A DNA stretch of 64,000 nt from contig OZ246956.1 of the NCBI GenBank assembly GCA_965232105.1, positions 1,302,001 to 1,366,000 of the forward strand, in the 5' to 3' direction. Origin of the DNA: Multivorans sp965232105. Lineage in GTDB: Bacteria > Acidobacteriota > Thermoanaerobaculia > Multivoradales > Multivoraceae. Of the stretch, positions 47,953-57,242 are shown piece by piece. The position numbers and the translations under genes are program-made. A model generated the notes under the pieces. It made no database searches, had not been told where the DNA came from, and was given only the letters and a program-made list of their open reading frames with translations. Within the stretch, counting starts at the first letter, position 1; each line of letters begins with the position of its first letter.

Positions 47953-49719
47953 ATGACACTTGAGAGTCTTGGCAGTAGCCGCGCCCTGCTTGTGCCCGTC
48001 CTGCTCATGGGAATGGCAGCCGCCGGGCCGGCAACCGTCGCCGCCCAGGCGCAGGACGCCGACCGCCCCTCCTTCAGCGAAGTCGTCGAGGTCCAGCTCG
48101 TCAACGTCGAGGTGTGGGTCAGCGACAACCGGGGGCGTCCCGTCACCGGCCTGGGTCCGGACGACTTCGAGGTGCGCGAGGACGGCAAGCCGGTCACGAT
48201 CGACTTCTTCAACGAAATGACCGACGCCGTCGCCGCCCGACCCGTTGGCGAGCCCGGCGATCCGGAACCCGGGGCGGAACCGGCCGCGACGGAAGGTGCG
48301 GCCGAACCGGCGCATCTCGTCCTCTACTTCGACGAACTCCACCTCGGCCCGGCGAGTCGCAAGCAGGCGATCGAGGACATTCGAGCCTTCCTCGACGAGG
48401 AGAGGTTCCCCGCGGAGCGGGTGCTCATTTTCCGCCAGGACCGCAACCTCGTCACCGAGGCCTACTTCGGGTCCAGCCGCGAGGATCTCGACGCGGCGCT
48501 TGCGCGCATCGAAGCCTCGCCGGGCATGGGCGGCCAGTCGCGGCAGGCGAAGCGGCTCGCGGTGCGGAGGTTGAACCAGCTCTGGCAGGACGCGAAGGTG
48601 CTCGCCTCCTCCGGCGCCAGCCGGCGGAACACGGCGCCGGCGCCCTGCGGAACTTTCGTGCGTCAGGCGCTTTCCGAGGTCGACATTGCCGCCCGCACCG
48701 GCCGCGATCGAATCTCCGCCACGCTCGATCACCTGACGACCGCCGCGCGTTTCCTTGCCGCGATGCCGGGCGTCAAGACGTTGCTCTACGTCAGTGATGC
48801 GCTGGAACGGACTCCGGGCAGGGATTTGCAGGACTTCATCACCGGCCTGTGTCCGGCCGGTGACCGGTTCCGTTCGCTCCAGCCCGTCGAAGAGCTGTCC
48901 ACCGCCTTCCACGAACTCACGCGTCACGCGAACGCGAATCGCGTGACGATCTACTCTCTCCAGACGAGCGGTCTCCGCGCCGGGTTCCTGAGCGCCGCGG
49001 AGCAGCCATCGGTCGACTTCCTGGGCGCGAATCCCTTCAACAGTTCGATCCGTGAGGCCGAACGCGACGGCATGGCAGTGCTCGCCGACGAAACCGGCGG
49101 CCGCGCCATCTTCAACCGCAACCAGTTCGGGGATGAGCTGGCGCAGATCGTCGACGAGATGGCCAGCTACTACTCCCTCGCCTACCGTCCGCCCCATGGC
49201 GGCGACCGCGGCGAGCACCAGATCCGCGTACGGGTCCGCGGCAGGAACCTGCGGGTTCGTCACCGCCGCGGGTATCGCGACAAGAGCTCCGATCTGCGAC
49301 TGAGCGAGCAACTCGACGGCGCGCTGTATCTCGGGCTGGTCGAGAATCCGCTCGGCGTGAGGCTCGGCGCCGGCCGGGTGCGCGCGGCCGGCGGCGGCAA
49401 GCGGCGGCTGCCCCTCCACGTCATGGTGCCGGCCGCCCGGGTCGCCTTCCTGCCGGTCGAGGACAAGGAGATGGCCCAGATCAGGGTGCTCGTCGCCAGC
49501 CGCCATGCCGCCACGTCGAAGGTCGTTCGGGACGAGAAGACGTTTCAGGTCGAGGCGCCGCCGGATCGCGAAACGCGCCTTCTCGACCTGGTCTTCAACG
49601 TCGACATCCCGGATGGCTTGAACATGGTCGCGGTCGGCGTGCGGGACGACGCGACCCGCGAGACCGCGTTCGTTTCGACCACCCTGGCCGTCGGCGAGGG
49701 GGCCGGGAACGGGCGTTGA
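47953..49719 (+). CDS. VWFA-related exported protein of acidobacterial type
   Basis: 588 residues from MTLESLGSSRALLVP with signal peptide (VLLMGMAAAGPATVAAQA). Residues about 35-85 have the motif VEVQLVNVEVWVSDNRGRPVTGLGPDDFEVREDGKP, typical of the VWFA-related domain found mainly in Acidobacteria. A VWA-like part follows (VLYFDELHLGPASRKQAIEDIRAFL; GVKTLLYVSDALERTPG; ADETGGRAIF). No other catalytic sites are visible. It starts a co-directional set with two TPR proteins and a CRTAC1-like protein, so it may be part of a secretion or surface assembly complex. Confidence 0.87.
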   Translation: MTLESLGSSRALLVPVLLMGMAAAGPATVAAQAQDADRPSFSEVVEVQLVNVEVWVSDNRGRPVTGLGPDDFEVREDGKPVTIDFFNEMTDAVAARPVGEPGDPEPGAEPAATEGAAEPAHLVLYFDELHLGPASRKQAIEDIRAFLDEERFPAERVLIFRQDRNLVTEAYFGSSREDLDAALARIEASPGMGGQSRQAKRLAVRRLNQLWQDAKVLASSGASRRNTAPAPCGTFVRQALSEVDIAARTGRDRISATLDHLTTAARFLAAMPGVKTLLYVSDALERTPGRDLQDFITGLCPAGDRFRSLQPVEELSTAFHELTRHANANRVTIYSLQTSGLRAGFLSAAEQPSVDFLGANPFNSSIREAERDGMAVLADETGGRAIFNRNQFGDELAQIVDEMASYYSLAYRPPHGGDRGEHQIRVRVRGRNLRVRHRRGYRDKSSDLRLSEQLDGALYLGLVENPLGVRLGAGRVRAAGGGKRRLPLHVMVPAARVAFLPVEDKEMAQIRVLVASRHAATSKVVRDEKTFQVEAPPDRETRLLDLVFNVDIPDGLNMVAVGVRDDATRETAFVSTTLAVGEGAGNGR

Positions 49720-51932
49720 GCGACCGACCATGCTGGGCCCTGGCCCTGATCCTGGCCGCCGTGCTGCCGGCGGCGACGCAGTCCCAGGATGAGCCGCCGC
49801 CGGACGCCGCGTTGCAGCGCGCCCTGGCCGAGGCCGAGACCATGCTGCGCCGGGACGAGCCGCAGGCAGCCGAGAGCTGGTACCGGGAGGCGCTGCTCGA
49901 AGGCTGGCTGCTGTTCGGTGACCTTCAACGCGCCGCAGGCGCGCCGGCCGACGCGGAGGCGGCCTACGAGCGGGCACTGGTCTCGGCCCTCGAAGCGCGG
50001 CGCCCTCTGCTCGCCCTGGCCGAACTCGCGCTCGAACGCGGGGAGCCCGAACGCGCGGCGGACCACCTGCGGCGTCTGCTCGCGCGCAGCTCGGGAGATG
50101 GCCGTGCCGTGCGGCTCCTGGCGCGGGCCTTCAACGCAAGCGGCGAGCCGGAGCTCGCGGTGCAGCAGTTGGAGGGAGCTGTGGCAGCGATGCCCGAAGA
50201 CCTGGAATCCCGGTTTGCTCTCGCGAGCGGCTACCTCCTCCTGGAGCGTCCCGAGGCCGCCGAGAAGCTCTTGCAGGAGGTGGCCGAGGAGCGTCCGATT
50301 CCGCAGACCTGGATTCTGATCGGCAGGACCTATCGCGACTACGGGGAGTACGACAGGGCCCGCGAGGCGCTCGAACGGGCCATCGAACGAGAACCACTCG
50401 TGCCGCGGGCTCGTTTCTATCTGGGGACCGTGGAGCTCCTTGACCGTGGCCGGGACGCCGTCGAGCTGGCCGTCGACCGCTTCGAGGAGGAGCGGCGCAT
50501 CTCGCCGGAAGATCCAGTGAACTCCCTCTACCTGGGAATGGTGCTGGTCGATGCCCGGCGTTTCGAGGAGGCGTTGCCCTCGCTGGAGATCGCCCTGGAA
50601 TCCGAGTCCACGCGCCCCAACGCCCTGCATCACCTGGGCCGGGCTCTCCTCGGACTCGACCGGCCGCGGGAAGCGGCGACCGTGCTCGAGAGCGCCGTCG
50701 AGCTGGCGGAGGGTCGGTACGGCGGCTCGTTCAATGCCAATCAGATGGAGAGCCTCCACTACCAGCTCGCGCTGGCTCTCCGCCGCACGGGCGACGAGGC
50801 GCGGGCCGCGCCTCATTTCGAGGCCGCCGAGCGCTTCGCGGTTGCCCTGGCTGAGACTTCGCGAGATCGCATGTCGAACTACCTCGACGGGCATGGCAAG
50901 GATCCGTCGGCCGCGGCTGTCGGCCTGTCCGTGTTCAGCGAGACGGCTGTCTCCGGCCTTTCTCCGGAGGTTCGCGAGGAGCTCGCTCGAACGGCGCGAA
51001 CGACTCTTGCCCGTGCGTCCTTCAATCTCGGCGTGATGGCGACGCAGTCCCGGCGCTTCACCCGCGCGGCCGATCACTTCGAGCAGGCGGCCTCCGTGGA
51101 TCCGGGCTTCCCGCGGGTCCAGTACTCGCTGGGAGTCGCCCGCTTCAACGCCGGGCAGTTCGAGCGGGCGACGTCGCCGCTGTCCGCGGCGCTGGAGCAG
51201 CAGCCCGACGACCTGGCGCTCCGGCGGATGCTCGCGCTCGCCTGGCTGAACGCCGAGACGTACGATCGCGCGGCAGAGCTTCTGGCAACCGACCCGGGCC
51301 GCTCCTCCGACCGTTCCCTGCAGTACGCCTACGGCCTGGCCCTGGTCCGGAGCGGCCGGACCGCGGAGGCGCAACCGATTTTCGACCGGCTGCTCGCCGA
51401 GCATGCGGACTGGCCCGAGCTCAATGTGCTGCTCGGCCAGGCGGCGGCGCAGGAAGGCGACTTCGAGGCGGCGGTGGAGCACCTCGAGCGCGCCATCGAA
51501 CTGCGGCCTGGCGTCGCCGAGGCGCAGGCGACCCTCGGCAACATCTATCTCCGCCAGGGGCGGCTCGAGGAGGCCGGCGTCGCGCTGCGTGCCGAGCTGG
51601 CTGCCCATCCCGTCGACCACCGGTCGCGCTATGTCCTGGCGACCGTCCTCGAACTCGACAATCAGCCGCAGGCCGCGCTGCGGGAGGTGGAGCTCGTGCT
51701 CGAAGCGGAGCCCGACTTCGCCGACGCCCGCTACCTCCGCGGCAAGATCCTGCTCGAGGCCGGCCGGGTCGACGAAGCGGCCGCGCAGTTGCTGGCGGCC
51801 GCGGAACTGGCGCCGGAAGACCCGAACATCCGCAACCAGCTCGGACAGGCCTACCAGCGGCTAGGCGAGAGAGAGAAGGCGCAGGAACAGTTCGAGATCT
51901 TCCGCGCGCTCAAGGGAAGGTCCGAACAGTGA
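49716..51932 (+). CDS. Exported TPR-repeat protein
   Basis: 738 residues. The start is TTG overlapping the VWFA stop (TTGA); the downstream ATG at 49730 is out of frame. A signal peptide (WALALILAAVLPAATQSQ) precedes at least 12 TPR-like repeats with W/Y-A-L-G-x-x-x-x-x-A-F/Y-P spacing, e.g. ALVSALEARRPLLALAELALERGEPERAADHLRRLL and AAEAQPIFDRLLAEHADWPELNVLLGQAAAQEGDFEAAVEHLERAI. Expected to form a superhelical binding scaffold in the periplasm. Overlaps the next gene by 4 bp. Confidence 0.85.
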   Translation: MSDRPCWALALILAAVLPAATQSQDEPPPDAALQRALAEAETMLRRDEPQAAESWYREALLEGWLLFGDLQRAAGAPADAEAAYERALVSALEARRPLLALAELALERGEPERAADHLRRLLARSSGDGRAVRLLARAFNASGEPELAVQQLEGAVAAMPEDLESRFALASGYLLLERPEAAEKLLQEVAEERPIPQTWILIGRTYRDYGEYDRAREALERAIEREPLVPRARFYLGTVELLDRGRDAVELAVDRFEEERRISPEDPVNSLYLGMVLVDARRFEEALPSLEIALESESTRPNALHHLGRALLGLDRPREAATVLESAVELAEGRYGGSFNANQMESLHYQLALALRRTGDEARAAPHFEAAERFAVALAETSRDRMSNYLDGHGKDPSAAAVGLSVFSETAVSGLSPEVREELARTARTTLARASFNLGVMATQSRRFTRAADHFEQAASVDPGFPRVQYSLGVARFNAGQFERATSPLSAALEQQPDDLALRRMLALAWLNAETYDRAAELLATDPGRSSDRSLQYAYGLALVRSGRTAEAQPIFDRLLAEHADWPELNVLLGQAAAQEGDFEAAVEHLERAIELRPGVAEAQATLGNIYLRQGRLEEAGVALRAELAAHPVDHRSRYVLATVLELDNQPQAALREVELVLEAEPDFADARYLRGKILLEAGRVDEAAAQLLAAAELAPEDPNIRNQLGQAYQRLGEREKAQEQFEIFRALKGRSEQ

Positions 51933-52795
51933 GCGACTGGGTGCGCCACGCGGCGCTCTTCCTGGTGCTGCTCGCGCCGGCTGGTGTCAGTGCCCAGTCC
52001 GAAGCCGCCCCGGCGGAGTCAGTCCGCGGGCTGCTCGAGACGGCCCGCTCCAGCGCTTCACGGAACGAAGCCGGCGCTGCCGCCGAGGCGCTCGGACGGG
52101 CCATCTCGCTGGCGCCGAACTCAGAAGAGGTCCTGGGCGCCTACGCCCGCTTCTCGCTCGGCCACGGCAACCCGATCCAGGCGATCCTGGCGCTCGAGCC
52201 GCTGGCCCGAATGCACCCCGGAGAGGCGGAGTATGCCTATCTGCTCGGCGTCGCCCGCATGCAGATAGGCGACATGGCGGACGCGGCCGACGCGCTCCAG
52301 GACGCGGCCTCCCTGGAGCCGGGACGCGCCCTGACCCACATCGCGCTTGGCCTGGCCCTCAACCGGCTGAACCGGTTCGATGAGGCGCGGGAAGCGCTGG
52401 CGGCGGCGCTGCGCCTGGAGCCCGACAACGTCGAGGCACTGGCCGCCATGTCCGAAACCGCGGAGGGGCTTGGCATGCTGGCCGAGGCGACTCGACTCGC
52501 GGACCGGGCTCTCGCGGTGAATCCCGATCACCCTACGGCGCTGGTCACGATCGGAACGGCCAGCCTGAAGGAAGGTCGCTTTGAGGAAGCCCGGGAGGCG
52601 TTGACCCGAGCGGTCGCCGCCGAGACCGAGTCGATCAAGGGGCATTACCAGCTCAGCCTTGCCCTGGCGCGTCTCGGCGACCGTGAGGGGTCGGAGCGTC
52701 ACCTGCGGCTCTCCCGGGAGGCTCAGGCTGCGATCGAACAGAGCATCCAGCATCTGCGAGCCCAGCCGCGGTTGGGCTCGAGGGCGGAGCCGTGA
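51929..52795 (+). CDS. Exported TPR-repeat protein (short)
   Basis: 288 residues starting at GTG (GTGA overlap), MSDWVRHAALFLVLLAPAGVSAQ as signal peptide. About six TPR repeats, e.g. AEYAYLLGVARMQIGDMADAADALQDAASLEPG, AEATRLADRALAVNPDHPTALVTIGTASLKEGRFEEAREALTRAV. Same operon as the large TPR protein. Probably a periplasmic adaptor. Confidence 0.82.
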   Translation: MSDWVRHAALFLVLLAPAGVSAQSEAAPAESVRGLLETARSSASRNEAGAAAEALGRAISLAPNSEEVLGAYARFSLGHGNPIQAILALEPLARMHPGEAEYAYLLGVARMQIGDMADAADALQDAASLEPGRALTHIALGLALNRLNRFDEAREALAAALRLEPDNVEALAAMSETAEGLGMLAEATRLADRALAVNPDHPTALVTIGTASLKEGRFEEAREALTRAVAAETESIKGHYQLSLALARLGDREGSERHLRLSREAQAAIEQSIQHLRAQPRLGSRAEP

Positions 52796-54483
52796 GCGGT
52801 CTCCGGAATCCTGCCGCGGCAGCGATGGCGGCACTCCTCCTCTGGCCCGCGTCCACGCTCGCCCAGGACGCCGGCGACGCGCCCCTGTTCCGCGACATCA
52901 CGGAAGCCGCCGGCATCACCTTCGGCCACAACTCGGCGCCCGAGAAGAAGTACATCGTCGAGTCGATGAGCGGCGGCGTCGGGCTGTTCGACTACGACCG
53001 CGACGGCCTGCTCGACATCTACTTCGTCAACTCGCTGACCGTCGACACCGCGAACGAGCCGGAGTCGTCGGCGAGCGCTCTCTACCGCAACCTGGGCGAC
53101 GGCACCTTTCGCGACGTCGCCGCCGAGGCCGGCGTTGCCCACCCCGGCTGGGGCATGGGGCTTTGCGTCGCCGACGTCGACGGCGACGGCTGGCAGGACA
53201 TCTATGTAACCGGGGTCGGCCGGAACCGGCTGTACCGCAACTCCGGCGAGGGCGCCTTCACCGACGTGGCCGAGGACCTGGGCGTGGCGGCCGCCGGCTG
53301 GTCGACGGGTTGCGGCTTCGCCGACTACGACCGCGACGGCGACCTCGACCTCTTCGTTAGCGGGTACGTCGAGTTCGACCTGGACAACCTGCCGGAGTTT
53401 GGCAAGGACAAGACCTGCGAGTACCGCGGCATCTCCGTCCAGTGCGGTCCACGGGGCCTGGCGGGCACCTCCGACCTCCTGTTCCGCCAGGATGCGAGCG
53501 GCGCCTTCACCGAGGTCGGCGAGGAAGCGGGCGTCCGCGATCCCGACGGCTACTTCGGCCTTGGCATCGCCTGGGTCGACGTCGACGGCGACGGCTGGCT
53601 CGACCTCTACGTCGCCAACGATTCGACCCCCAACTACCTCTACGTCAACCGGAAGGACGGGACCTTCGAGGAATCGGGGTTCTTCATGGGGGTTGCCGTG
53701 AGCGAGGACGGAGCCGAGCAGGGCGGGATGGGCGTGGCGGTCGCCGACTACGACTCGAGCGGCCGGCTGAGCCTGTTCGTCTCCAACTTCGCCGAGGAGT
53801 ACAACGCGCTCTATCGCAATGAGGGCGACTATTCGAGCGATGTCTCCTTCCGGTCGAGGACCGCGCCGTCGAGCCTTCCCTACGTCGGCTGGGGCACCGC
53901 CTTCTTCGACTACGACAACGACGGCTGGGAGGACCTGGTGGTCACGAACGGCCACGTCTATCCCCAGCTCGACGGCGCGAAGCTCGGCGCCTCGGCGCCC
54001 TACCGCCAGCGCAAGCTGCTCTACCGCAACCTGGGCGACGGCACGTTCGAGGAACTCGCCGACCGAGCCGGCCCGGCCTTCCTGGAGGAGCGGGTGAGCC
54101 GCGGCCTGGCGATGGGCGACCTCGACAACGACGGCCGCGTGGATCTCGTTGTCAACGACCTCGACGGTTCACCGATGGTGCTGAAGAACGAGGCCGGCGG
54201 CGGCCACTGGCTGCAGGTGCGGCTTGTCGGGGCTGGCGGGAACACGGACGCGATCGGCGCGGCGATCCAGGTCACGACCGGCGAGCACCGCCAGCTCCGC
54301 AACATTCGTAGCGGCACGAGCTACCTGTCCCAGGACGACTTCCGCCAGCACTTCGGCCTGGGCGATGCCGCCACGGTCGACTCGGTCGTCGTGACGTGGC
54401 CCGACGGGTCGACGACGGAGCGGGAGAACGTGGCGGTTGACGAGTTGCTGGTCGTGGAGCAGGCAGCCAGCGCTGCCAATTGA
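52792..54483 (+). CDS. CRTAC1-like FG-GAP/ASPIC-UnbV repeat protein
   Basis: 563 residues starting at GTG, signal peptide to about AQDAG. Multiple VCBS/FG-GAP repeats with Ca-binding DxDxDG patterns: GLFDYDRDGLLDIYFVN, CVADVDGDGWQDIYVTG, GFADYDRDGDLDLFVSG, AWVDVDGDGWLDLYVAN. The C-terminal ASPIC/UnbV domain has GTSYLSQDDFRQHFGLGDAATVDSVVVTWPDGST. This type is common in Acidobacteria and Planctomycetes as a secreted or surface adhesin-like protein. Last gene of the VWFA-TPR-TPR operon. Confidence 0.88.
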   Translation: MSGLRNPAAAAMAALLLWPASTLAQDAGDAPLFRDITEAAGITFGHNSAPEKKYIVESMSGGVGLFDYDRDGLLDIYFVNSLTVDTANEPESSASALYRNLGDGTFRDVAAEAGVAHPGWGMGLCVADVDGDGWQDIYVTGVGRNRLYRNSGEGAFTDVAEDLGVAAAGWSTGCGFADYDRDGDLDLFVSGYVEFDLDNLPEFGKDKTCEYRGISVQCGPRGLAGTSDLLFRQDASGAFTEVGEEAGVRDPDGYFGLGIAWVDVDGDGWLDLYVANDSTPNYLYVNRKDGTFEESGFFMGVAVSEDGAEQGGMGVAVADYDSSGRLSLFVSNFAEEYNALYRNEGDYSSDVSFRSRTAPSSLPYVGWGTAFFDYDNDGWEDLVVTNGHVYPQLDGAKLGASAPYRQRKLLYRNLGDGTFEELADRAGPAFLEERVSRGLAMGDLDNDGRVDLVVNDLDGSPMVLKNEAGGGHWLQVRLVGAGGNTDAIGAAIQVTTGEHRQLRNIRSGTSYLSQDDFRQHFGLGDAATVDSVVVTWPDGSTTERENVAVDELLVVEQAASAAN

Positions 54484-54491
54484 CGGTCTTT

Positions 54492-54508
54492 TGGTATCTG
54501 AAATACCA
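54492..54508. promoter_or_regulatory. Candidate VapB operator
   Basis: TGGTAT and ATACCA, a perfect 6-bp inverted repeat with a 5-bp spacer, ending 7 bases before the vapB ATG. Fits autorepression by an AbrB-type antitoxin. Confidence 0.6.
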
Positions 54509-54515
54509 TTCCGGC

Positions 54516-54782
54516 ATGCTCGTTACCATCGACGGCGCGGGAAGGCTGGTTGTGCCGAAGGCACTCAGGGAGCAGTTCAACCTGACTCCCGGGTGTGAGC
54601 TCGAGATCGAAGCCGGCGCCAATGGGATCACCCTTCGCCGGACCGACATCGAACCGGCTCTCGTTCGCAAGCAGGGCATTCTCGTCCATCACGGGTCCAC
54701 GCGCGCGCCGGTGGACATCGGCGAGTTTGTCCGCGCCGAGCGCAAGGCACGAGGGGCCCGCATCGTCCGCGACATCGACTGA
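54516..54782 (+). CDS. vapB: AbrB/MazE-type VapB antitoxin
   Basis: 88 residues from MLVTIDGAGRLVVPKALREQFNLTPG, the SpoVT/AbrB swapped-hairpin domain. The rest (DIGEFVRAERKARGARIVRDID) forms the toxin-binding tail. Followed without gap by the PIN toxin gene. Start chosen because the earlier in-frame ATG would include the operator in the coding region. Confidence 0.88.
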   Translation: MLVTIDGAGRLVVPKALREQFNLTPGCELEIEAGANGITLRRTDIEPALVRKQGILVHHGSTRAPVDIGEFVRAERKARGARIVRDID

Positions 54783-55214
54783 GTGCGCACGCTGTTCGAC
54801 ACATCGGTGGTCGTCGCGGCTCTGGTGGACCAGCTTGGTGCCCACGAAGCTGCCTTCCGCGAGTTCCGGCGCTGTTCGCACGGCGAGAACGCGGGCTATT
54901 GCTCTACGCACGCGGTGGCCGAGGTCTACGCGACGCTGACAGCCCTGCCCCTGAAACGGCGAATCTCGCCGGACGAGGCACGACGGCTCATCGAAGACAC
55001 CGTGCTCGGCCGCCTGACCGTCATTCCGCTTGGCTCCGCCGACTACCGCGCCGTTCTCCGTCAGGTCGCGAATCAGGGCTTGGGCAGCGGGGCGATCTAC
55101 GATGCCCTCCACGCCCACTGTGCGCACAAGGAACGTGTCGACCAGATCCTCACCTACAACCTGTCCGATTTCGATCGGTTCGACCTCGACGGCATTCTGG
55201 TCGCGGCACCGTGA
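54783..55214 (+). CDS. vapC: PIN-domain toxin VapC
   Basis: 143 residues starting at GTG directly after the antitoxin stop. PIN residues: Asp6 (LFDTSVVVAAL), Glu47 (HAVAEVYATLTALP), Asp107 (GSGAIYDALHAH) and Asp129 (LTYNLSDFDRF). A likely RNase cleaving tRNA. The operon is closed by the convergent cytochrome gene. Confidence 0.9.
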   Translation: MRTLFDTSVVVAALVDQLGAHEAAFREFRRCSHGENAGYCSTHAVAEVYATLTALPLKRRISPDEARRLIEDTVLGRLTVIPLGSADYRAVLRQVANQGLGSGAIYDALHAHCAHKERVDQILTYNLSDFDRFDLDGILVAAP

Positions 55215-55239
55215 AACCGGGGGTGCCCGACAGTCGGTC

Positions 55240-56310
55240 CTAGTTTGGCGTCATCCAGCGCTTGCCCGAGCTGTGCGGCGCGCTCCTGGTCCCGCGATTG
55301 AAGCCCTCGGCCGCATGCGGGTACTCCGCCCCCACGACGCCCCCGGCACACTCGCCGGCCGGCGGGATCACCCACTCGCAGCCGGGCGTGTTCTCCGGGC
55401 CGTCGGCCCAGCACCTCTGTAGCGCCTCAAGATCGGCGGCCAGTGAACCCGGATCGTGCGGCGGCATGTGCTCGTTCGGGTCCCAGAAGTCGCCGGTGAA
55501 CTCCTCCAGCGTCTCCATGGCCATTCGGTGGCAGCCGAGGCAGCCGTTGCCCTCTATGTGGATCGTCCGCATGTCCCAGTCCGGCGCGCCCACGACATAG
55601 TAGGGCGGGTTCGGACCCGGCAGGACGGGGACCACGGGCTGGCGCGGGTTCTCGGGAAGCCGTGCCGACTTGATCCACGGGTTGTGGATGAACGGGTCCG
55701 CCTGGTGGCAGCGGACGCACTGGATGTTGCCGGCGGGCATGTACGCGTCGTCGAAGTCCGGATCGTCGGGGCCCGGTAGCACCCCGAGCAGGCGGTTGTT
55801 CTCGCCGACGGAGGTCCAGGGGCTGTTGTCGCCGGACTCGAAGAAGCAGGTGGCCCCGGTGTCACGGTTGTAGCCGATCATCTGGACCGAGTCGCCGATG
55901 TCGACGTTGAAGACGTCGTCACGCCCGTCGTGGCGGCAGAAGCTCACCCAGACGACCTCGGGACGCGGCGTGCCGTCGGCGTTCCTGCCCTCGTAGCGCT
56001 GGAGGCTCGACCCCGGCATGCAGTCGCCGATCTGGAGGCTGCCGTCGTCGCAGCCGTGGAGCCCCGGATCCTCGAAGATCTCGTTCCCGTCCTGCCGGAT
56101 GCGGATACGCGCGCCCTGGCTGCAGTCGACGGTGGGCGCGACGCCCAGGTGGGGCTCGCACATCGCGGCGTACGCGCTGGCGCTGCGCGGCATCTGGGGG
56201 CTTGCGCCCGCAGGCGTGCACTGCTGCGGCGATTGCCCCTGCACCAGACCCGGGCCCAGCGCAACGCCGAGAAGCAGCGCACCCAGTGTTCTGCGCTGGT
56301 GGACGACCAT
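55240..56310 (-). CDS. Secreted diheme cytochrome c-like protein
   Basis: 356 residues from MVVHQRRTLGALLLGVALGPGLVQGQ, with a signal peptide. Two c-type heme motifs, CVRCH and CLGCH, are in the second half. The N-terminal half has paired cysteines (ECxP/CDDG patterns) that may form disulfides. Long loops are rich in Pro and Gly. It is probably a periplasmic electron carrier. The in-frame upstream extension to 58203 overlaps the dioxygenase on the same strand and is not real. Confidence 0.8.
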   Translation of the reverse strand: MVVHQRRTLGALLLGVALGPGLVQGQSPQQCTPAGASPQMPRSASAYAAMCEPHLGVAPTVDCSQGARIRIRQDGNEIFEDPGLHGCDDGSLQIGDCMPGSSLQRYEGRNADGTPRPEVVWVSFCRHDGRDDVFNVDIGDSVQMIGYNRDTGATCFFESGDNSPWTSVGENNRLLGVLPGPDDPDFDDAYMPAGNIQCVRCHQADPFIHNPWIKSARLPENPRQPVVPVLPGPNPPYYVVGAPDWDMRTIHIEGNGCLGCHRMAMETLEEFTGDFWDPNEHMPPHDPGSLAADLEALQRCWADGPENTPGCEWVIPPAGECAGGVVGAEYPHAAEGFNRGTRSAPHSSGKRWMTPN

Positions 56311-56327
56311 GCCTCTCACCCCGACCC

Positions 56328-57242
56328 CTACATCTCCAGCGCGACTTCCTTCTTCGCGTTCGACTCCAGCGACTGGACCTCGCGGCGCAGGTACTTGTTG
56401 AGCTGCCGGTCGTAGCGGCTCGTGGCGCCGGCGTGCCGGGCGCGCGCGTACGGCTCCCAGCGGGGCTCGCTCGCGCCTTCGACCTCGTCGCCCATCACGG
56501 TGACGCGCTGGATGATGCGTTCCTCGTCGAAGTCGTTCAGCACGAAGTGCTGCGTGCAGCGGTTGTCCCACATGGCGAGGGTGCCCTGTTGCCAGCGGTA
56601 GCGGACGGTGAAGCGCGTGTTCGTCGCCCAGCGGGTCAGGTAGCCGAGCAGGTGGTCGCTCTCCTCGTGGCTCAACTCGACGATGCGGCGGGTGAAGTGC
56701 TCGTTGACGAAGAGCGACTTGCGGCCGGTCTCCGGGTGCACCCGGACTACGGGGTGGATCGTCATCCTCTCCGGCTTGCCGTGCGGCGTCGCGTCGTGGA
56801 GCGCCGTCAGGCCCTCGCAGAGCTCCTGCAGCGGCGGCGACAGCTCCTCGTAGGCCTTGTACATGTTCGCCCACATCGTGTCGCCGCCGACCTCGGGGCA
56901 CTTGACCATGTTCAGGATCGCCATCACCGAGGGACTCTCCTGAAAGCTGATGTCGCTGTGCCACTCGTCGGCGACGCCGCCGCGGGTCGCCACCAGCTCG
57001 AAGACTTCGGGATGGTCCAGGAAGGGGTTGTTCAGGTGCGGGTGTCCCTCGAGTTCGCCGAAGTGCTGCCCGAACCGGACGTGCTGCTCGACCGTCAGGT
57101 GCTGGTCGGGAAAGAAGAGAACCTGGTGGTCCAGCAGCAGCCCGCGGATCGTTGCGGCCTCGTCGGGGCCGGCCTCGGCCAGCGACAGATCGTGGACCTC
57201 GGCGCCAAGGGATCCGGAGAGACGAACGACTCGATGGCTCAT
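56328..57242 (-). CDS. TauD/TfdA-family Fe(II)/2-oxoglutarate dioxygenase
   Basis: 304 residues from MSHRVVRLSGSLGAEV. The 2-His-1-carboxylate site has EWHSDISF (HxD) and a distal His in MWDNRCTQHFV; the 2-oxoglutarate Arg is in IIQRVTV. N-terminal DHQVLFFPDQHL is typical. Substrates of relatives are taurine, alkyl sulfates or aryloxyacetates; the specific one is unknown. It lies 17 bp upstream of the diheme cytochrome gene, so the two may be one transcript. Confidence 0.9.
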   Translation of the reverse strand: MSHRVVRLSGSLGAEVHDLSLAEAGPDEAATIRGLLLDHQVLFFPDQHLTVEQHVRFGQHFGELEGHPHLNNPFLDHPEVFELVATRGGVADEWHSDISFQESPSVMAILNMVKCPEVGGDTMWANMYKAYEELSPPLQELCEGLTALHDATPHGKPERMTIHPVVRVHPETGRKSLFVNEHFTRRIVELSHEESDHLLGYLTRWATNTRFTVRYRWQQGTLAMWDNRCTQHFVLNDFDEERIIQRVTVMGDEVEGASEPRWEPYARARHAGATSRYDRQLNKYLRREVQSLESNAKKEVALEM

